From NCBI RefSeq assembly GCF_963678635.1, contig NC_087067.1, forward strand, positions 54,368,233 to 54,432,232: a stretch of 64,000 nt of DNA, written 5' to 3'. This DNA is from Symsagittifera roscoffensis. Its lineage: Eukaryota > Xenacoelomorpha > Acoela > Convolutidae. The notes beneath the pieces are model-generated. The model was not told the origin of the DNA. It searched no databases and saw only the letters and a program-made list of their open reading frames with translations. This document shows positions 35,397 to 45,282 of the stretch, one piece after another. Position 1 is the first letter of the stretch, and each line of letters opens with the position of its first letter. The position numbers and the translations under genes were made by a program.

Positions 35397-36029
35397 TTAA
35401 ATTTGATGACTCGACAAAGGTTCGTATTTGTTCCATATTTTGTTAAACTCATTATTGTACACCTCGACTGACCCTTTGTGGTTAGTAATCATTATATTTT
35501 CGTTATTGCCAACAACAGCCTGCTGAGTCCAATTGAACGACCCAGTCGCTACTGTTTTATTATCCACAAGTACAAATTTATGATGCATTAAATTGCCGCA
35601 GTTCTTCTCACTCCGCACCGGAACACCGTGCTGTAATAGCTTAGGTACTTGAGTACCAGTTAGTTCAGCAGCATCAGTTATAACTCTAATTTTTACACGA
35701 CGAGATCTCAGATCAATAAGCATATCCACGAGATCAAAGGAAGTGATGTTGAAAACACAAACGTCAACAGAAGACTCGGCAGATAAAAGAAATTGAAGCA
35801 ACTTCACCATTGAGCCGAGTTCATGATTGTTTTTGCATTTTTTCCCCAGTCTACATCCAGAAGGTAAAAAGTGAAATGCTTTGCAGTAAACGATTGGATC
35901 AGGAAACATAAGGACTTCTACAAACGTCCTTTTGGTTAGGTAGCGCCTGAACTGTCTGAGGCGCGAGATGTTCCACAGCAGCAAGAAAACATCGGCCGCA
36001 AAAACAGTAGGCAAGACCCATCTCAGCAT
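35397..36029 (-). CDS. PLD6: Mitochondrial cardiolipin hydrolase / Zucchini-type phospholipase D
   Basis: A member of the PLD6/Zucchini family on the mitochondrial outer membrane. In animals it makes piRNA 5' ends (endonuclease) and is also reported to hydrolyse cardiolipin. The 210-codon frame (human 252) starts at the in-frame ATG at 36029. Residues 4-20 (WVLPTVFAADVFLLLW) form the N-terminal membrane anchor, followed by a basic stretch. Cys49, Cys59, Cys65 and His69 could form the zinc-binding knuckle of Zucchini. VDVCVFNITS and VKIRVITD are core strands. The single HKD motif HHKFVLVD gives H150, K151 and D156, followed by TGSFNWTQQA. It ends with TAA at 35397-35399. The single motif means it acts as a dimer. 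The frame stays open upstream only to a splice-acceptor-like TTTTTCAG at 36070, so earlier codons are not used. An LTR retroelement begins 70 bp upstream of the ATG. Confidence 0.92.
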   Translation of the reverse strand: MLRWVLPTVFAADVFLLLWNISRLRQFRRYLTKRTFVEVLMFPDPIVYCKAFHFLPSGCRLGKKCKNNHELGSMVKLLQFLLSAESSVDVCVFNITSFDLVDMLIDLRSRRVKIRVITDAAELTGTQVPKLLQHGVPVRSEKNCGNLMHHKFVLVDNKTVATGSFNWTQQAVVGNNENIMITNHKGSVEVYNNEFNKIWNKYEPLSSHQI

Positions 36030-36067
36030 CTCGGGGTCATCCAAGCTATCATATCGATCATTATTTT

Positions 36068-36080
36068 TCCTGAAAAACAA
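36068..36080 (-). promoter_or_regulatory. Splice acceptor-like site upstream of PLD6
   Basis: The minus strand reads TTGTTTTTCAG then GAAAAATAATG (AG at 36071-36070), 41 nt before the ATG. This is a strong 3' splice site or a spliced-leader acceptor. Element 2 starts 28 bp further upstream, so any normal intron or promoter beyond this point is now displaced by 23 kb. Confidence 0.5.
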
Positions 36081-36098
36081 CAGATTACACTCAAGAAA

Positions 36099-37002
36099 TG
36101 TGCCAGTCGGTCATATTTGAAAGTTTGACCTTGAGAGAAGCAAAAAACACTTAATTTTGGAGTGAAATTTAATTTTTCAAAATTTCGAATGGAACCTGTC
36201 ATGCACGATTTTCTCGCGATAACTGAAAATCAGAAAAGAGAAGTCAGAACAATCGAGTAACAATCGCGGGAAAGTTGCTAGAAAAATCAGTGGGAAATTG
36301 CTATTCGCAATTTCAGTAGCAATAATAATCTAGAGTAGAGCTGTCCCATCTAGAACAGAGACGAGCGCATTCCCACGAACTGGATTGTTGTGATTGGAGT
36401 ATTATTCTAAACTGGACTAGAGTGAACCTTCGGTGGAAAGGTGGACAGCTAGAGTGTCCCAATGGTTCACGAGAACTTACATTCTAGAGTACAAACTTGT
36501 TCTTGTTATTAAAACTGACAAACATTAAACTCATTTTAGTTACTTTATTGATTCTTGAGTTGCTCACCGACTTATTTACTTCCTGGTTCTTGAGCGTGCT
36601 ACAATGTGAGTACTAATTTAAATTTCTAGAGTGTGTTTTATAATTGTTATGTTGAGGTAAGGCGAGTTTTAGGTTGATCCATCTGAAATGGATCAAAGTT
36701 CCACTGTCTAATAAAAAGTAACGTAACGGATTGTTCCAACCCGGTTTTTAACGGCGTTCATGTATTTTGGGTATCTAGAGACCTAAGTATGGGGAAGTTC
36801 TTAATTCTAGAGTGGGGGGATATTTTAGTAGTAGCCTTTAAGCTGTAACGGGTCGTAGTCTCATGTCACCAACGAACCGAATTGGCTCCGATTGATTTGA
36901 GGTAGAAAAACACAAGAGATAGTGTCCCTGACTCTTGAGCCAATAGTTATAGGGCCTATTTTTCTTAAGCCTCATGTGTGACTGCAGTAGACGAATGTTA
37001 CA
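36099..37002 (+). repeat. Element 2 left LTR
   Basis: 904 bp, TG...CA ends, matching 58134-59033. Contains seven CTAGAG hexamers and an AATAAA at 36710-36715 (polyadenylation signal candidate). Compared with the right LTR it differs by about eight substitutions and carries 4 extra bases (near 36980). Confidence 0.92.
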
Positions 37003-37013
37003 TAGTGTTTTTA

Positions 37014-37028
37014 TGGCGCTCCTGGGTG
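37014..37028 (+). promoter_or_regulatory. Candidate primer-binding site, element 2
   Basis: TGGCGCTCCTGGGTG, 11 nt after the LTR end, would pair with a tRNA 3' end ...GCGCCA. The tRNA species was not identified; the 11-nt gap is larger than usual. Confidence 0.5.
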
Positions 37029-38477
37029 TTTACGACATCAAGACGACGGAGTCAAACCCACTTGAGACAGCTTCGGGCTGAATGCCCATTCTAGAGTACC
37101 GGTGGTACGGTTCGACAGGAACGTGCAAACCTTCCGGTTGTACCGTGATAGCTTTTTAAGAAAACTCGAGAAAATTTCCTGGTACGCTCTCCGAACGAGG
37201 CTTAGCTAACCGAGTAAAGGGGGGCAACTAGGGGGAAAAAACACGAGCAAAAAGACAAAAAGCAAAACAAAAACCAAAAAAGAATAGAAAAAGGAACAAA
37301 AACCATAAAACGAAAAAAGACAGTTACCAGATCAGTTGGATCAAACCTTTATATTAATTAAATAATATACCCATACTGTTTTACAAGTTCGATCGTTTCG
37401 ATCAACCTAGCAATTTAACCCAGTAACCTTAATAAAGTGCTCGAGTGTGGGGCGTTGTCAAGGGTTTTCAGATAGCTTGGAACTTAGCTGGACAACAAGG
37501 AGACTTGACTGGAAGAGGTGACCGGCCGAGTGGGAAACTGGTTCAGGAACACTTGAGCTGAACCAATAGGAGACTGAACTGGAACAGGTGATCAGTCGAG
37601 TGGGAAAGCAGCCAAGAAGGATTTGACAGCTCTCGAGTTCTCAAGTTGGGCAGAACGGGTATCGTTACAATTCACATTACATTATAGGAAATAAGTGTAA
37701 AATTGGATAAGCGATATCCCCCGGTTTTGAGAAACGTTTTTACTTGAGCAGGCCTGGAGACAGGTCTACGGTTTTCTCTTGCGAGGTTTAGCACCCGGCG
37801 CTTGAGGTAATTTTGGGCTTAAGAAGGGGGGCTAAAAAGGGGGGAGGTTAGAAGGGGGGCTGGTTAAGTTAGAGGTTGGTGGTTGTAAATTGTAAAAAAA
37901 GGGAGAAAATTAGAGTAACTAATTAGTCGACATCGTTGACTTAGTTACATTAGACATAAACACGCGTTGGTAATAATAGGTTGATATCCAAAATTTAACT
38001 CGAGTTAAGACTGGTACGCTGGTTGGATTGGTAGGGGGGACCGGATATAGACAGCTTTTGCGATACCCCATAAGATCGCTAGTGGGGGGAGGAAAACGCG
38101 TGGCAATTAGGTACCAGACATTCCTTTTTCGACGGAAGGTAGACATTGGTAACCTTTGAATTTCAGGTGGGCTCATTTTCCTGTTTTTATTACTTTTTCT
38201 AGCTTGGATTTTTTGTTGCATTTTGGGGAGGATTCGTGTTTAGTTTTTATACGAACAGGTGATCACAAGATACCTGCGCACAGGTTTTGGTCTCAAGTTG
38301 CTTGGAACATTGAAATAGAGGTAACTAAAAAGAAATAAGAAAAAAGGGGGGTCAGCATTTGGCTTTTAAGAGAGGGTTTTTGGGAAAATTTTACTAGAGC
38401 CTGAGTGGTGGTACAAAGTACAGTGAATCAAGAAGTCCCCATAACGAAGAAGAGAGAGGTCCCACCGCTCAGACACT
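37029..38477 (+). other. Element 2 5' leader, non-coding part
   Basis: Non-coding sequence between primer-binding site and minisatellite. It contains two GACTGGAAGAGGTGA / GAACTGGAACAGGTGA repeats (about 37507 and 37570) and several CTTGAG words. Short frames have no motif. Confidence 0.55.
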
Positions 38478-39270
38478 TGTCAACAGTCTTGGGACAGTGC
38501 CAAAGAAGTCCTGGGACAGTGTTGGACCAGAACAGTCTTGATACAGTCTTGGGACAGTGGTCTTGGGACAGTGGTCTTGGGACAGGGTCTTGGGACAGTG
38601 GTCTTGGGACAGTGGTCTTGGGACAGGGTCTTGGGACAGTGGTCTTGGGACAGTGGTCTTGGGGCAAGGGTCTTGGGACAGGGTCTTGGGACAGTGGTCT
38701 TGGGACAGTGGTCTTGAGACAGTGGTCTTGGGACAAGGGTCTTGGGACAGGGTCTTGGGACAGTGGTCTTGGGACAGTGGTCTTGGGACAAGGGTCTTGG
38801 GACAAGGGTCTTGGGACAGGGTCTTGGGACAAGGGTCTTGGGACAGTGGTCTTGGGACAGTAGTCTTGGGACACTAGCCTTGGGATAGTAGTCTTGGGAC
38901 AGTAGTCTTGGGACACTAGCCTTGGGACAGTGGTCTTGGGACACTAGCCTTGGGACACTAGCCTTGGGACAGTAGTCTTGGGACACTAGCCTTGGGACAC
39001 TAGCCTTGGGACAGTAGTCTTGGGACACTAGCCTTGGGACAGTAGTCTTGGGACACTAGCCTTGGGACACTAGCCTTGGGACACTAGCCTTGGGACAGTA
39101 GTCTTGGGACAGTAGTCTTGGGACACTAGCCTTGGGACACTACTCTCAGGTCAGGGGTCTTGGGACACTGACGGAGTACTGGGACATTACCGAACAGTCT
39201 TGGGACAGTAAAAGGAAGCCTGGGACGGTACAAAGAAGAGTAGGGACGGTAACTGGAAGTCTTAGGACAG
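38478..39270 (+). repeat. 14-bp minisatellite in the element 2 leader
   Basis: About 45-50 head-to-tail copies of GTCTTGGGACAGTG. Variants are GTCTTGGGACAGGG, GTCTTGGGACAAGG and GTCTTGGGACAGTA, plus a second type GCCTTGGGACACTA that appears only in the distal half (from about 38874). The edges decay into imperfect units (GTCCTGGGACAGTG, AGTCTTAGGACAGT). The unit lacks stop codons in most frames, so long spurious frames appear on both strands. It lies in the 5' leader, where packaging and dimerisation signals normally sit. Confidence 0.93.
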
Positions 39271-39522
39271 TATAAAAATTGAAGTAAAATTACAACAAGT
39301 TGTTTTAAGACAGGATTAAGACAGAACAAGACTAATTGGAACCCGGTACGGTTGGGACCACAAATAAAGAAAGTTACTCGAAGATTTTAGAGAACTGGAA
39401 CAAGGTTTTTATCACGTTGTATATTTTCTTTTAAGAATTTGTTTCCACAAAATTTCTTTATTCTTAGAATAGGATTGTGTATATAATAATATTGTAAATA
39501 AGAGCAATTGTAAATAGAAATA

Positions 39523-42500
39523 ATGAGACGGAGTAGGGTACCGGTGCTTGAAAAAAGGTCAAGTGGATCAAACACGAAATCTAACTCGTCGCTGCGTGGA
39601 ACGACATCAAGGGGCCCAGGCAAAACAAATAATAACTTTTCAGTTAGCATGGTCAGCACGAGGAGTGGCACCGAGAGCAAGACGCGAGAAGATGCGAGGG
39701 AAAAACAGGTGGAGCCCACAATCGAAATCGACCTAGAGACACCAGACCAGAGCGTAGATGAAGTGGAGAAAAAGACAACGGAATCCACACCGATGCCCCA
39801 TATGGAAGATCAAAATCCAAAAACCGTGGAGTTTTCGCCGATAGACGCGTTGGAAGACACAACATGCAATACCCGAGAAACGGTGAAAGATGACTCTCAA
39901 GTAAAGAGGACATCTTTTACAGAAAAGTTGGCGATGATGGTCGGAATGAAATCGAAAGACAACACGGCCGAGGAATCACAGACTGGAAGAGCACGAACAT
40001 TTGGGACAGTGAGCACGAAGGCGACAGAAGCCGACCCAAAGGAAGAACAAGCCAGAAAGGAAGCGACAGCCGGAAACAAGATAACGGCTGATCATGAAAC
40101 AGCTACCCTTGAGCTTGGAGACCTGATGACAAAACTAAATCAGATCGACAAGAAACTGAAGTACAGTGAGGAAGATAGAGACTTAATAAAGAAAGAGTTG
40201 AAGTACAACAAACACGAGTATCTGGATAGTTATTTTAACCTGGCTAAGGCGACAGACGAGAGACTCCAGCAGATGTCGGACAAGGTGGATGCCACCAATG
40301 AAGAACGAGATAAGAACATCAAAAAAGATATGCAACAGTTGAAAAACCGATATGATGATGTCAACAGCCAATTAGGTAGCCTGGAAAAGAGAATGGACAT
40401 AATGAACAGGAATCAGGCCGAAAGTTCGTGTGCAATACAGGCGAAGTTGGATGCAATCTTGAGAAATTCTACCTCACAAGAAAGACCGGCAGCGGATCGC
40501 AAGCAAGGCACCAGAGTGGACTTTGTGGAACCACAAAGGAACAAACGGCAATCGACACCGTTGCCTTTAAACCGGGATGCGGTAAGCATAGCACCAACGG
40601 TTGCTAAAACAATCATGAAAAATGGGACATCAAACACAACGAGTGGTCCGGGGGACTCAACAGCTAGCAGCAACGCAGGTCCGGATGCCATGACGTGGGC
40701 AAGCACTTGGGAGATGAAGAACAGGACTCTAGAGGCCTTCGCCACGAGGAACACTGACTCGAGCGATAGAAGAGACGGAAAATCAAGAAAAACTTTCAAG
40801 AAGCCAAAGGAATTCAAAGACGACTCCGATGGATTCATCGACACTTGGGTGGAAGTGATGAGATTACACCTAGAGCAAGATAACTTAAATGATGAAACAC
40901 AAGCATGCACAGCCATACTCAGCAACTTAGAAGGCACGGCATTAAAATGCGTGGTCGCAAAGAAAGAAGAAGAACGCGACACCGCGGATAAGATCTTCGA
41001 GATACTGCTGAATCGATTCGGGTCAGGCATGAAGGGTCACCAAGCGATGATGCGATTTGAAAAGAGAAGGCAGAGGGACGACGAGTCAATAGATCGGTTC
41101 CTAGATGATCTCGAGAGCTTGAGAAGAAGGAGTGACCCAGAGGAGTCGACAAACAGAAGAAACTTTAGCATTGCCTCGAAGTTCATTGATGGGGTAAAAA
41201 GTGACGACTTAAGGACGATGTTAGCAACATACTACACATTGTCGAAAGACAGCGCACCAACCCCAGAAGAAATGAGACAGAAATCAAGGGAATACATGCT
41301 GATGAAGCCCATGAAATACTCATATTCAGAAAACAGGAACACGCAATGGGGAAGCCAACCCCAGAGGTCATCAGGGTACAAGCCCAGAGACGACATGGAC
41401 AAACGCAGATCATGTGCGAACTGCGGGTCGGCGGATCACCACGTGGCTGACTGCACAACATACAAACAAGGCATGAAGAGTCTAGGATACGCACCGGATG
41501 AGGAAGACATGAGCCAAATGGAGGAACACGAGTACTATAACGGCTTAATCGTCAGGGTAGGCGCGAGATGCTTCTTCTGTAACCAGGAGGGGCACTTCAG
41601 AATGGATTGTCCCTTGTTCTGGGAAGCGGTCAAGGACCAGAGTCATCCCAAACATAAGTTGGCATTAGCGGCGGTGCAGAACCAACGGAACAGGCAAAAC
41701 GAGTTTGAATCTAGGAACTTAGGAGCACCAAGCACGGAATTGCCGACGAAGACAGTGAAAGCTGTAACACATGTTAATGGTGCGATAGAATCCGCGGCCG
41801 GGAACTCTCTAGAGATAAATTATGAGAAAGCGGCGACGGAAGCAATTGCCAAAGTGAAACAGGATCTGGCTGCGAAAGAAATAGAGCAACGACTAAAGCT
41901 GGAGATCGAAAAACAGAATTTTAACGAAGCATTAACCGGATCGAACCCAACACCAGAGGCTGTACCAGGCTCAACAAAGACCGGGAATTGTAACGCTGTA
42001 AAAATGGTGACAGGTAAGCCTTTTGGCATATCGAAAATCGGGGCAAGAATAATGTCGATAATCACAGTGGGCGGCCACGAGGTAACCAGAAACTTGAGCG
42101 AGCCGAGCGACCAGACAATAATGCACATTGACGTGTATGCAGACTACTTGAGTGGTATAAGCCCACAAACGACTTCTAGAGCACTGAGAGCACTACTCAT
42201 GAGAGGGGGCAGCAAGTCGGTACGTGTTGATAGCAGATATACTGAAGCTTATGGTCCACACGAGGTGATGCTAAATATAGATGGGATTAACATCTATACC
42301 AAGACGATGATAACATGTGACGAAGACCTAATTGGACAAATCTACGTAGGGAAAGAAGAATTGAAAGTGAGATCGATTGGACACTGCGCCATGCTTGAAG
42401 AAGATGCAATGCACATCGGGACGGAGGCAGATGTGACAGGGCACGTGCTGGATATAAGTGGCAAAAAGACTCAGTTGCGTGGGTTGCTTGACACGGGAGC

Positions 42501-43464
42501 AGTCTTGAGCGTCATACCAATCGAAACTTGGGAAAGGATGGGCTTTGACAAAGGTGACTTGATAGACTCGAGAATACGGCTGTCAGCTGCAAACAAAGGG
42601 GCCCTTCGGGTGCTGGGCAGGACGCCGATAATAGCCCTCAATTTGGGGGAACGTAACCTGTGGATGAGCTTTATCGTGGTAGAAAACCTAGATGAATCTG
42701 ACCAATTCATTTTGGGCAGAGACTTCATCAGGATTTTCGACGTAACGATTGATCTAAATAACGCAATGTTCAGGATACGGAACCCGGATAGGAGGTACGC
42801 AATCAAACCGGTATATTTAATAATGGCAAATGAAAACAAAGCACCGGTATTCTTGAGTAGGAGGGTGAGGCTAAAAGCTAATGAAGCGGCAATCGTAAGC
42901 TTGAGGATGAAAAATTACAATGAACTAAATGACAACAAGCAAGTGTGTATAGTTCCAAATCCTAATAGTCAAAGTGCTGCTGTTTTAGGAAGATCATTCT
43001 CGATAACGAAGAGCGGCCTCTGCGTCAGTGTCTTGTTGAATACCCTTGATATACCGATCACGATACAGAGAGGGAGGAAACTGGGATATGCTTTACCGCT
43101 TAAAACTCGATATGAAACAATTGAGAACTCAAAACAAAATGAAGTTGTTGATTGTCCCAATCACAGGGACAAAATTTGTATCTTGAGACGATTGCAGAAA
43201 ATAAAAGATTCTTCAGGTTTTATTAAATCACTTAAGTCAGAAACGGACGATGGGCTGTCGAGCTGTTCGAACTTTCCAGAGCGACCCACACTAGATGAAA
43301 TGCAAACTGATAAACCGGTTCTGCCGGAGATTGAACATTTGAGGGGCAAACTGAAAGATGAACAGCTCGAAGCCATCAAGGACGTACTAGAGCGGAACGA
43401 GGAAGTTTTTTCGAGGCATAAGGCGGATATCGGGTGTTGTAATTTCGTTGAGCATGAAATATAA
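39523..43464 (+). CDS. Element 2 ORF1: Gag-protease
   Basis: 1313 codons, ATG to TAA. Residues 1-210 are Ser/Thr/Glu-rich. Residues about 210-320 are charged heptad-like helix (coiled coil likely). Residues about 420-560 form a Ty3-type capsid domain (KTFKKPKEFKDDSDGFIDTW, ILSNLEGTALKCVV, RFEKRRQRDDESIDRFLDDL). Two zinc knuckles follow, CANCGSADHHVADC (from residue 631) and CFFCNQEGHFRMDC (from 683), both C-x2-C-x4-H-x4-C. The retropepsin active site LLDTGAVLSVIP has D990-T-G. The C-terminus runs into the lead-in to RT (HKADIGCCNFVEHEI) and stops at TAA. ORF2 continues in the same frame immediately after, so Pol is probably made by stop readthrough, or this copy has a nonsense mutation. Confidence 0.92.
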   Translation: MRRSRVPVLEKRSSGSNTKSNSSLRGTTSRGPGKTNNNFSVSMVSTRSGTESKTREDAREKQVEPTIEIDLETPDQSVDEVEKKTTESTPMPHMEDQNPKTVEFSPIDALEDTTCNTRETVKDDSQVKRTSFTEKLAMMVGMKSKDNTAEESQTGRARTFGTVSTKATEADPKEEQARKEATAGNKITADHETATLELGDLMTKLNQIDKKLKYSEEDRDLIKKELKYNKHEYLDSYFNLAKATDERLQQMSDKVDATNEERDKNIKKDMQQLKNRYDDVNSQLGSLEKRMDIMNRNQAESSCAIQAKLDAILRNSTSQERPAADRKQGTRVDFVEPQRNKRQSTPLPLNRDAVSIAPTVAKTIMKNGTSNTTSGPGDSTASSNAGPDAMTWASTWEMKNRTLEAFATRNTDSSDRRDGKSRKTFKKPKEFKDDSDGFIDTWVEVMRLHLEQDNLNDETQACTAILSNLEGTALKCVVAKKEEERDTADKIFEILLNRFGSGMKGHQAMMRFEKRRQRDDESIDRFLDDLESLRRRSDPEESTNRRNFSIASKFIDGVKSDDLRTMLATYYTLSKDSAPTPEEMRQKSREYMLMKPMKYSYSENRNTQWGSQPQRSSGYKPRDDMDKRRSCANCGSADHHVADCTTYKQGMKSLGYAPDEEDMSQMEEHEYYNGLIVRVGARCFFCNQEGHFRMDCPLFWEAVKDQSHPKHKLALAAVQNQRNRQNEFESRNLGAPSTELPTKTVKAVTHVNGAIESAAGNSLEINYEKAATEAIAKVKQDLAAKEIEQRLKLEIEKQNFNEALTGSNPTPEAVPGSTKTGNCNAVKMVTGKPFGISKIGARIMSIITVGGHEVTRNLSEPSDQTIMHIDVYADYLSGISPQTTSRALRALLMRGGSKSVRVDSRYTEAYGPHEVMLNIDGINIYTKTMITCDEDLIGQIYVGKEELKVRSIGHCAMLEEDAMHIGTEADVTGHVLDISGKKTQLRGLLDTGAVLSVIPIETWERMGFDKGDLIDSRIRLSAANKGALRVLGRTPIIALNLGERNLWMSFIVVENLDESDQFILGRDFIRIFDVTIDLNNAMFRIRNPDRRYAIKPVYLIMANENKAPVFLSRRVRLKANEAAIVSLRMKNYNELNDNKQVCIVPNPNSQSAAVLGRSFSITKSGLCVSVLLNTLDIPITIQRGRKLGYALPLKTRYETIENSKQNEVVDCPNHRDKICILRRLQKIKDSSGFIKSLKSETDDGLSSCSNFPERPTLDEMQTDKPVLPEIEHLRGKLKDEQLEAIKDVLERNEEVFSRHKADIGCCNFVEHEI

Positions 43465-43476
43465 CTAGAGGAAAAC
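43459..43476 (+). promoter_or_regulatory. In-frame stop junction ORF1/ORF2 (possible readthrough site)
   Basis: Codons are GAA ATA TAA CTA GAG GAA. The frame is open on both sides of this single TAA, which lies inside the conserved lead-in of the RT domain. A CUA codon right after the stop is part of a known readthrough-promoting context (stop-CUAG, best studied with UGA). That it works here is inference. Confidence 0.5.
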
Positions 43477-45279
43477 GCGGTACCACACAGGGAGGGGGCG
43501 AGGCGCATGACCCCACACAAATCGGACGCGTGTAGAAAAGAAATCGAGACGTTACTAGAGTATGACATGATAGAACCATCCAAGTCACCGTGGGCGTGTG
43601 GAGTAGTGATGGCCAAAAAGAAAGGCGACCAGTTGAGGTTTTGTTGTGACTTTCGATACCTGAACTCCGCCACGGTGAAGGATGCCTATCCCATACCTAG
43701 AGTTGATGAGAGCCTCTCAAAGTTAGGTGATGCAAAATTTTTTACGACTCTTGATTTAGGTTCGGCCTTTTGGCAGGTACCATTAAGGAAGCAGGACAGG
43801 GACAAGACAGGGTTCGCCTGCGAGTTGGGTCTGTTTCAATGGAAACGGATGCCGTTTGGACTTTGCAATGCCACAGCCACGTTTCAGCGGTTGATGGCAC
43901 ACGCGCTGATAGGAGTGACGAAGAAGTATGGCAACCTGGTAATGTGCTACGTGGATGACGTGGTAATAGCAACGCCAACACTAGAAGACCACATTGAGAG
44001 ACTTGACGAGGTATTCGCGTGCATGAAAAGATCGGGGCTAAAGTGTAAACCATCAAAGTGCGAGATACTCAAGGACTCAATAAAATACTTGGGCAGGATG
44101 GTAGACAAGCACGGCATCAGACCTGATCCGGACGCCGTTGAAGCAGTCCTAACCTGGAAGTCACCGAAGACAGAGCACCAGTTGATGAGCTTCCTGGGTT
44201 TCGCTAACTATTATAGGGAATTCATCAAAGGCTATGCGGACAAGGTACACCCGATGCAACAATTAATGAGACACAAGGGCAAGAAGTTCACGTGGAACAA
44301 CGCGGCAGAAGAGTCATTCGAGAGAATAAAGAAAGAGCTATGTGAGGCACCAGTACTGGGTATGCCGACTGAGAAGGGGATGTACGTGCTGGACACGGAT
44401 GCGTCGGTAGTCGCGATTTCTGGGATTCTCCATCAAGAACAAGAATGGAATGGGAAGACAGTCTTGAGACCTATAGCATACGGGAGCAAAGTCCTGAGTG
44501 ACACAGAAATGAAGTACGGAGCACCGAAAGCAGAGATGTTCGCAGTGGTCACCTTTGTCGAGAAATACAGAGCATACCTAGGCAGTGAGCCCTTCAAGCT
44601 GCGAGTCGACAACCGAGCACTAAGCTGGCTGAAAACGTACTCAATGGACCAAAGCTATATTGGGAGGTGGATAGTTCGCTTGGACGGATACAACATGATA
44701 ATTGAGCACAGAACACGGGATAAACATCAAAACGCCGACAGCTTGAGTAAGAAGACGGAATTCTACGAGAGACAAGAACAAAGAGAAGCAGACAGGCCCG
44801 AAATCAAAGAGGGCTTCTCCTTCATGGACAAGGAAACATACGACAGTCTTCCACTCACAAGATGGCTGGTCAAATCAGGCAAACCGATTGAAGATCATCC
44901 AGAATTACCAAAAGAGCCTCTCGAAAAAACGATCTTGAAGAAGAACAGAAGGATCCCGATAGAGATAATACTCAAGTCGAAGATCGTGAGGGAAACACTT
45001 AAGGCAAAAGGCTATGATCTCAACCAGGTAGGAGCAGGAACTGCACAGATAGATGATGACTTAATGAGGTTACTCGAGAAACTATCAGATGATAAGCCTG
45101 TGATCCAAAAGAAGGATCAAGAGGAACTGGAAGTCACTATACTTCGGAGAAAAGAGACAGTGAACGACACTGACTCATCAAGAGGAGGCGTCACTGACAG
45201 CAAAGATGTCGTGCGGTCACTAGTTGACAAAATCCCCGAGAACATTCTGGAGCAGACAAGGTTAGGAAAAAGAAAGTGA
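43465..45279 (+). CDS. Element 2 ORF2: reverse transcriptase-RNase H
   Basis: The frame is open from the codon after the ORF1 stop; the first ATG is at 43507, giving 590 codons. From that ATG: MIEPSKSPWACGVVMAKKKG, then FRYLNSATVKDAYPIPRVDE, the palm block FFTTLDLGSAFWQVPL, FGLCNATATFQRLM and the catalytic YVDD at residues 148-151. Then come KIKYLG-type thumb residues (IKYLGRMVDKHGI) and FLGFANYYREFIKGYA. RNase H begins with DTDASVVAISGIL (about 296), then GAPKAEMFAVV, LRVDNRALSWL and HQNADSLSK. The last ~170 residues are a non-enzymatic charged linker toward integrase. An ATG at 43507 would cut off part of the RT lead-in, which favours readthrough from ORF1. Confidence 0.93.
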   Translation, partial: LEENAVPHREGARRMTPHKSDACRKEIETLLEYDMIEPSKSPWACGVVMAKKKGDQLRFCCDFRYLNSATVKDAYPIPRVDESLSKLGDAKFFTTLDLGSAFWQVPLRKQDRDKTGFACELGLFQWKRMPFGLCNATATFQRLMAHALIGVTKKYGNLVMCYVDDVVIATPTLEDHIERLDEVFACMKRSGLKCKPSKCEILKDSIKYLGRMVDKHGIRPDPDAVEAVLTWKSPKTEHQLMSFLGFANYYREFIKGYADKVHPMQQLMRHKGKKFTWNNAAEESFERIKKELCEAPVLGMPTEKGMYVLDTDASVVAISGILHQEQEWNGKTVLRPIAYGSKVLSDTEMKYGAPKAEMFAVVTFVEKYRAYLGSEPFKLRVDNRALSWLKTYSMDQSYIGRWIVRLDGYNMIIEHRTRDKHQNADSLSKKTEFYERQEQREADRPEIKEGFSFMDKETYDSLPLTRWLVKSGKPIEDHPELPKEPLEKTILKKNRRIPIEIILKSKIVRETLKAKGYDLNQVGAGTAQIDDDLMRLLEKLSDDKPVIQKKDQEELEVTILRRKETVNDTDSSRGGVTDSKDVVRSLVDKIPENILEQTRLGKRK

Positions 45280-45282
45280 CGT
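45261..45282 (+). promoter_or_regulatory. ORF2/ORF3 overlap, candidate -1 frameshift
   Basis: ORF2 ends TTA GGA AAA AGA AAG TGA. ORF3 is in the -1 frame, and that frame is open upstream through this A-rich run. The two share GTGA (45276-45279). The GGAAAAAGAAAG run is a plausible but imperfect slippery site. Confidence 0.4.

Noticed and set aside
36078-36080. PLD6 start further upstream at TTG (36080)
   Set aside because: Those codons overlap a TTTTTCAG splice acceptor and there is no in-frame ATG before 36029. The ATG at 36029 gives the normal N-terminal anchor.
38405-39028. Long open frames on both strands through the 14-bp repeat (repeated Ser-Trp-Asp-Ser-Gly or Ser-Gln-Asp-Tyr-Cys-Pro)
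   Set aside because: They are by-products of a stop-poor 14-bp minisatellite, present in several frames on both strands at once. No independent coding evidence.
38478-39270. CRISPR-like array
   Set aside because: Units are contiguous with no unique spacers, and the sequence is animal DNA inside a retrotransposon leader.
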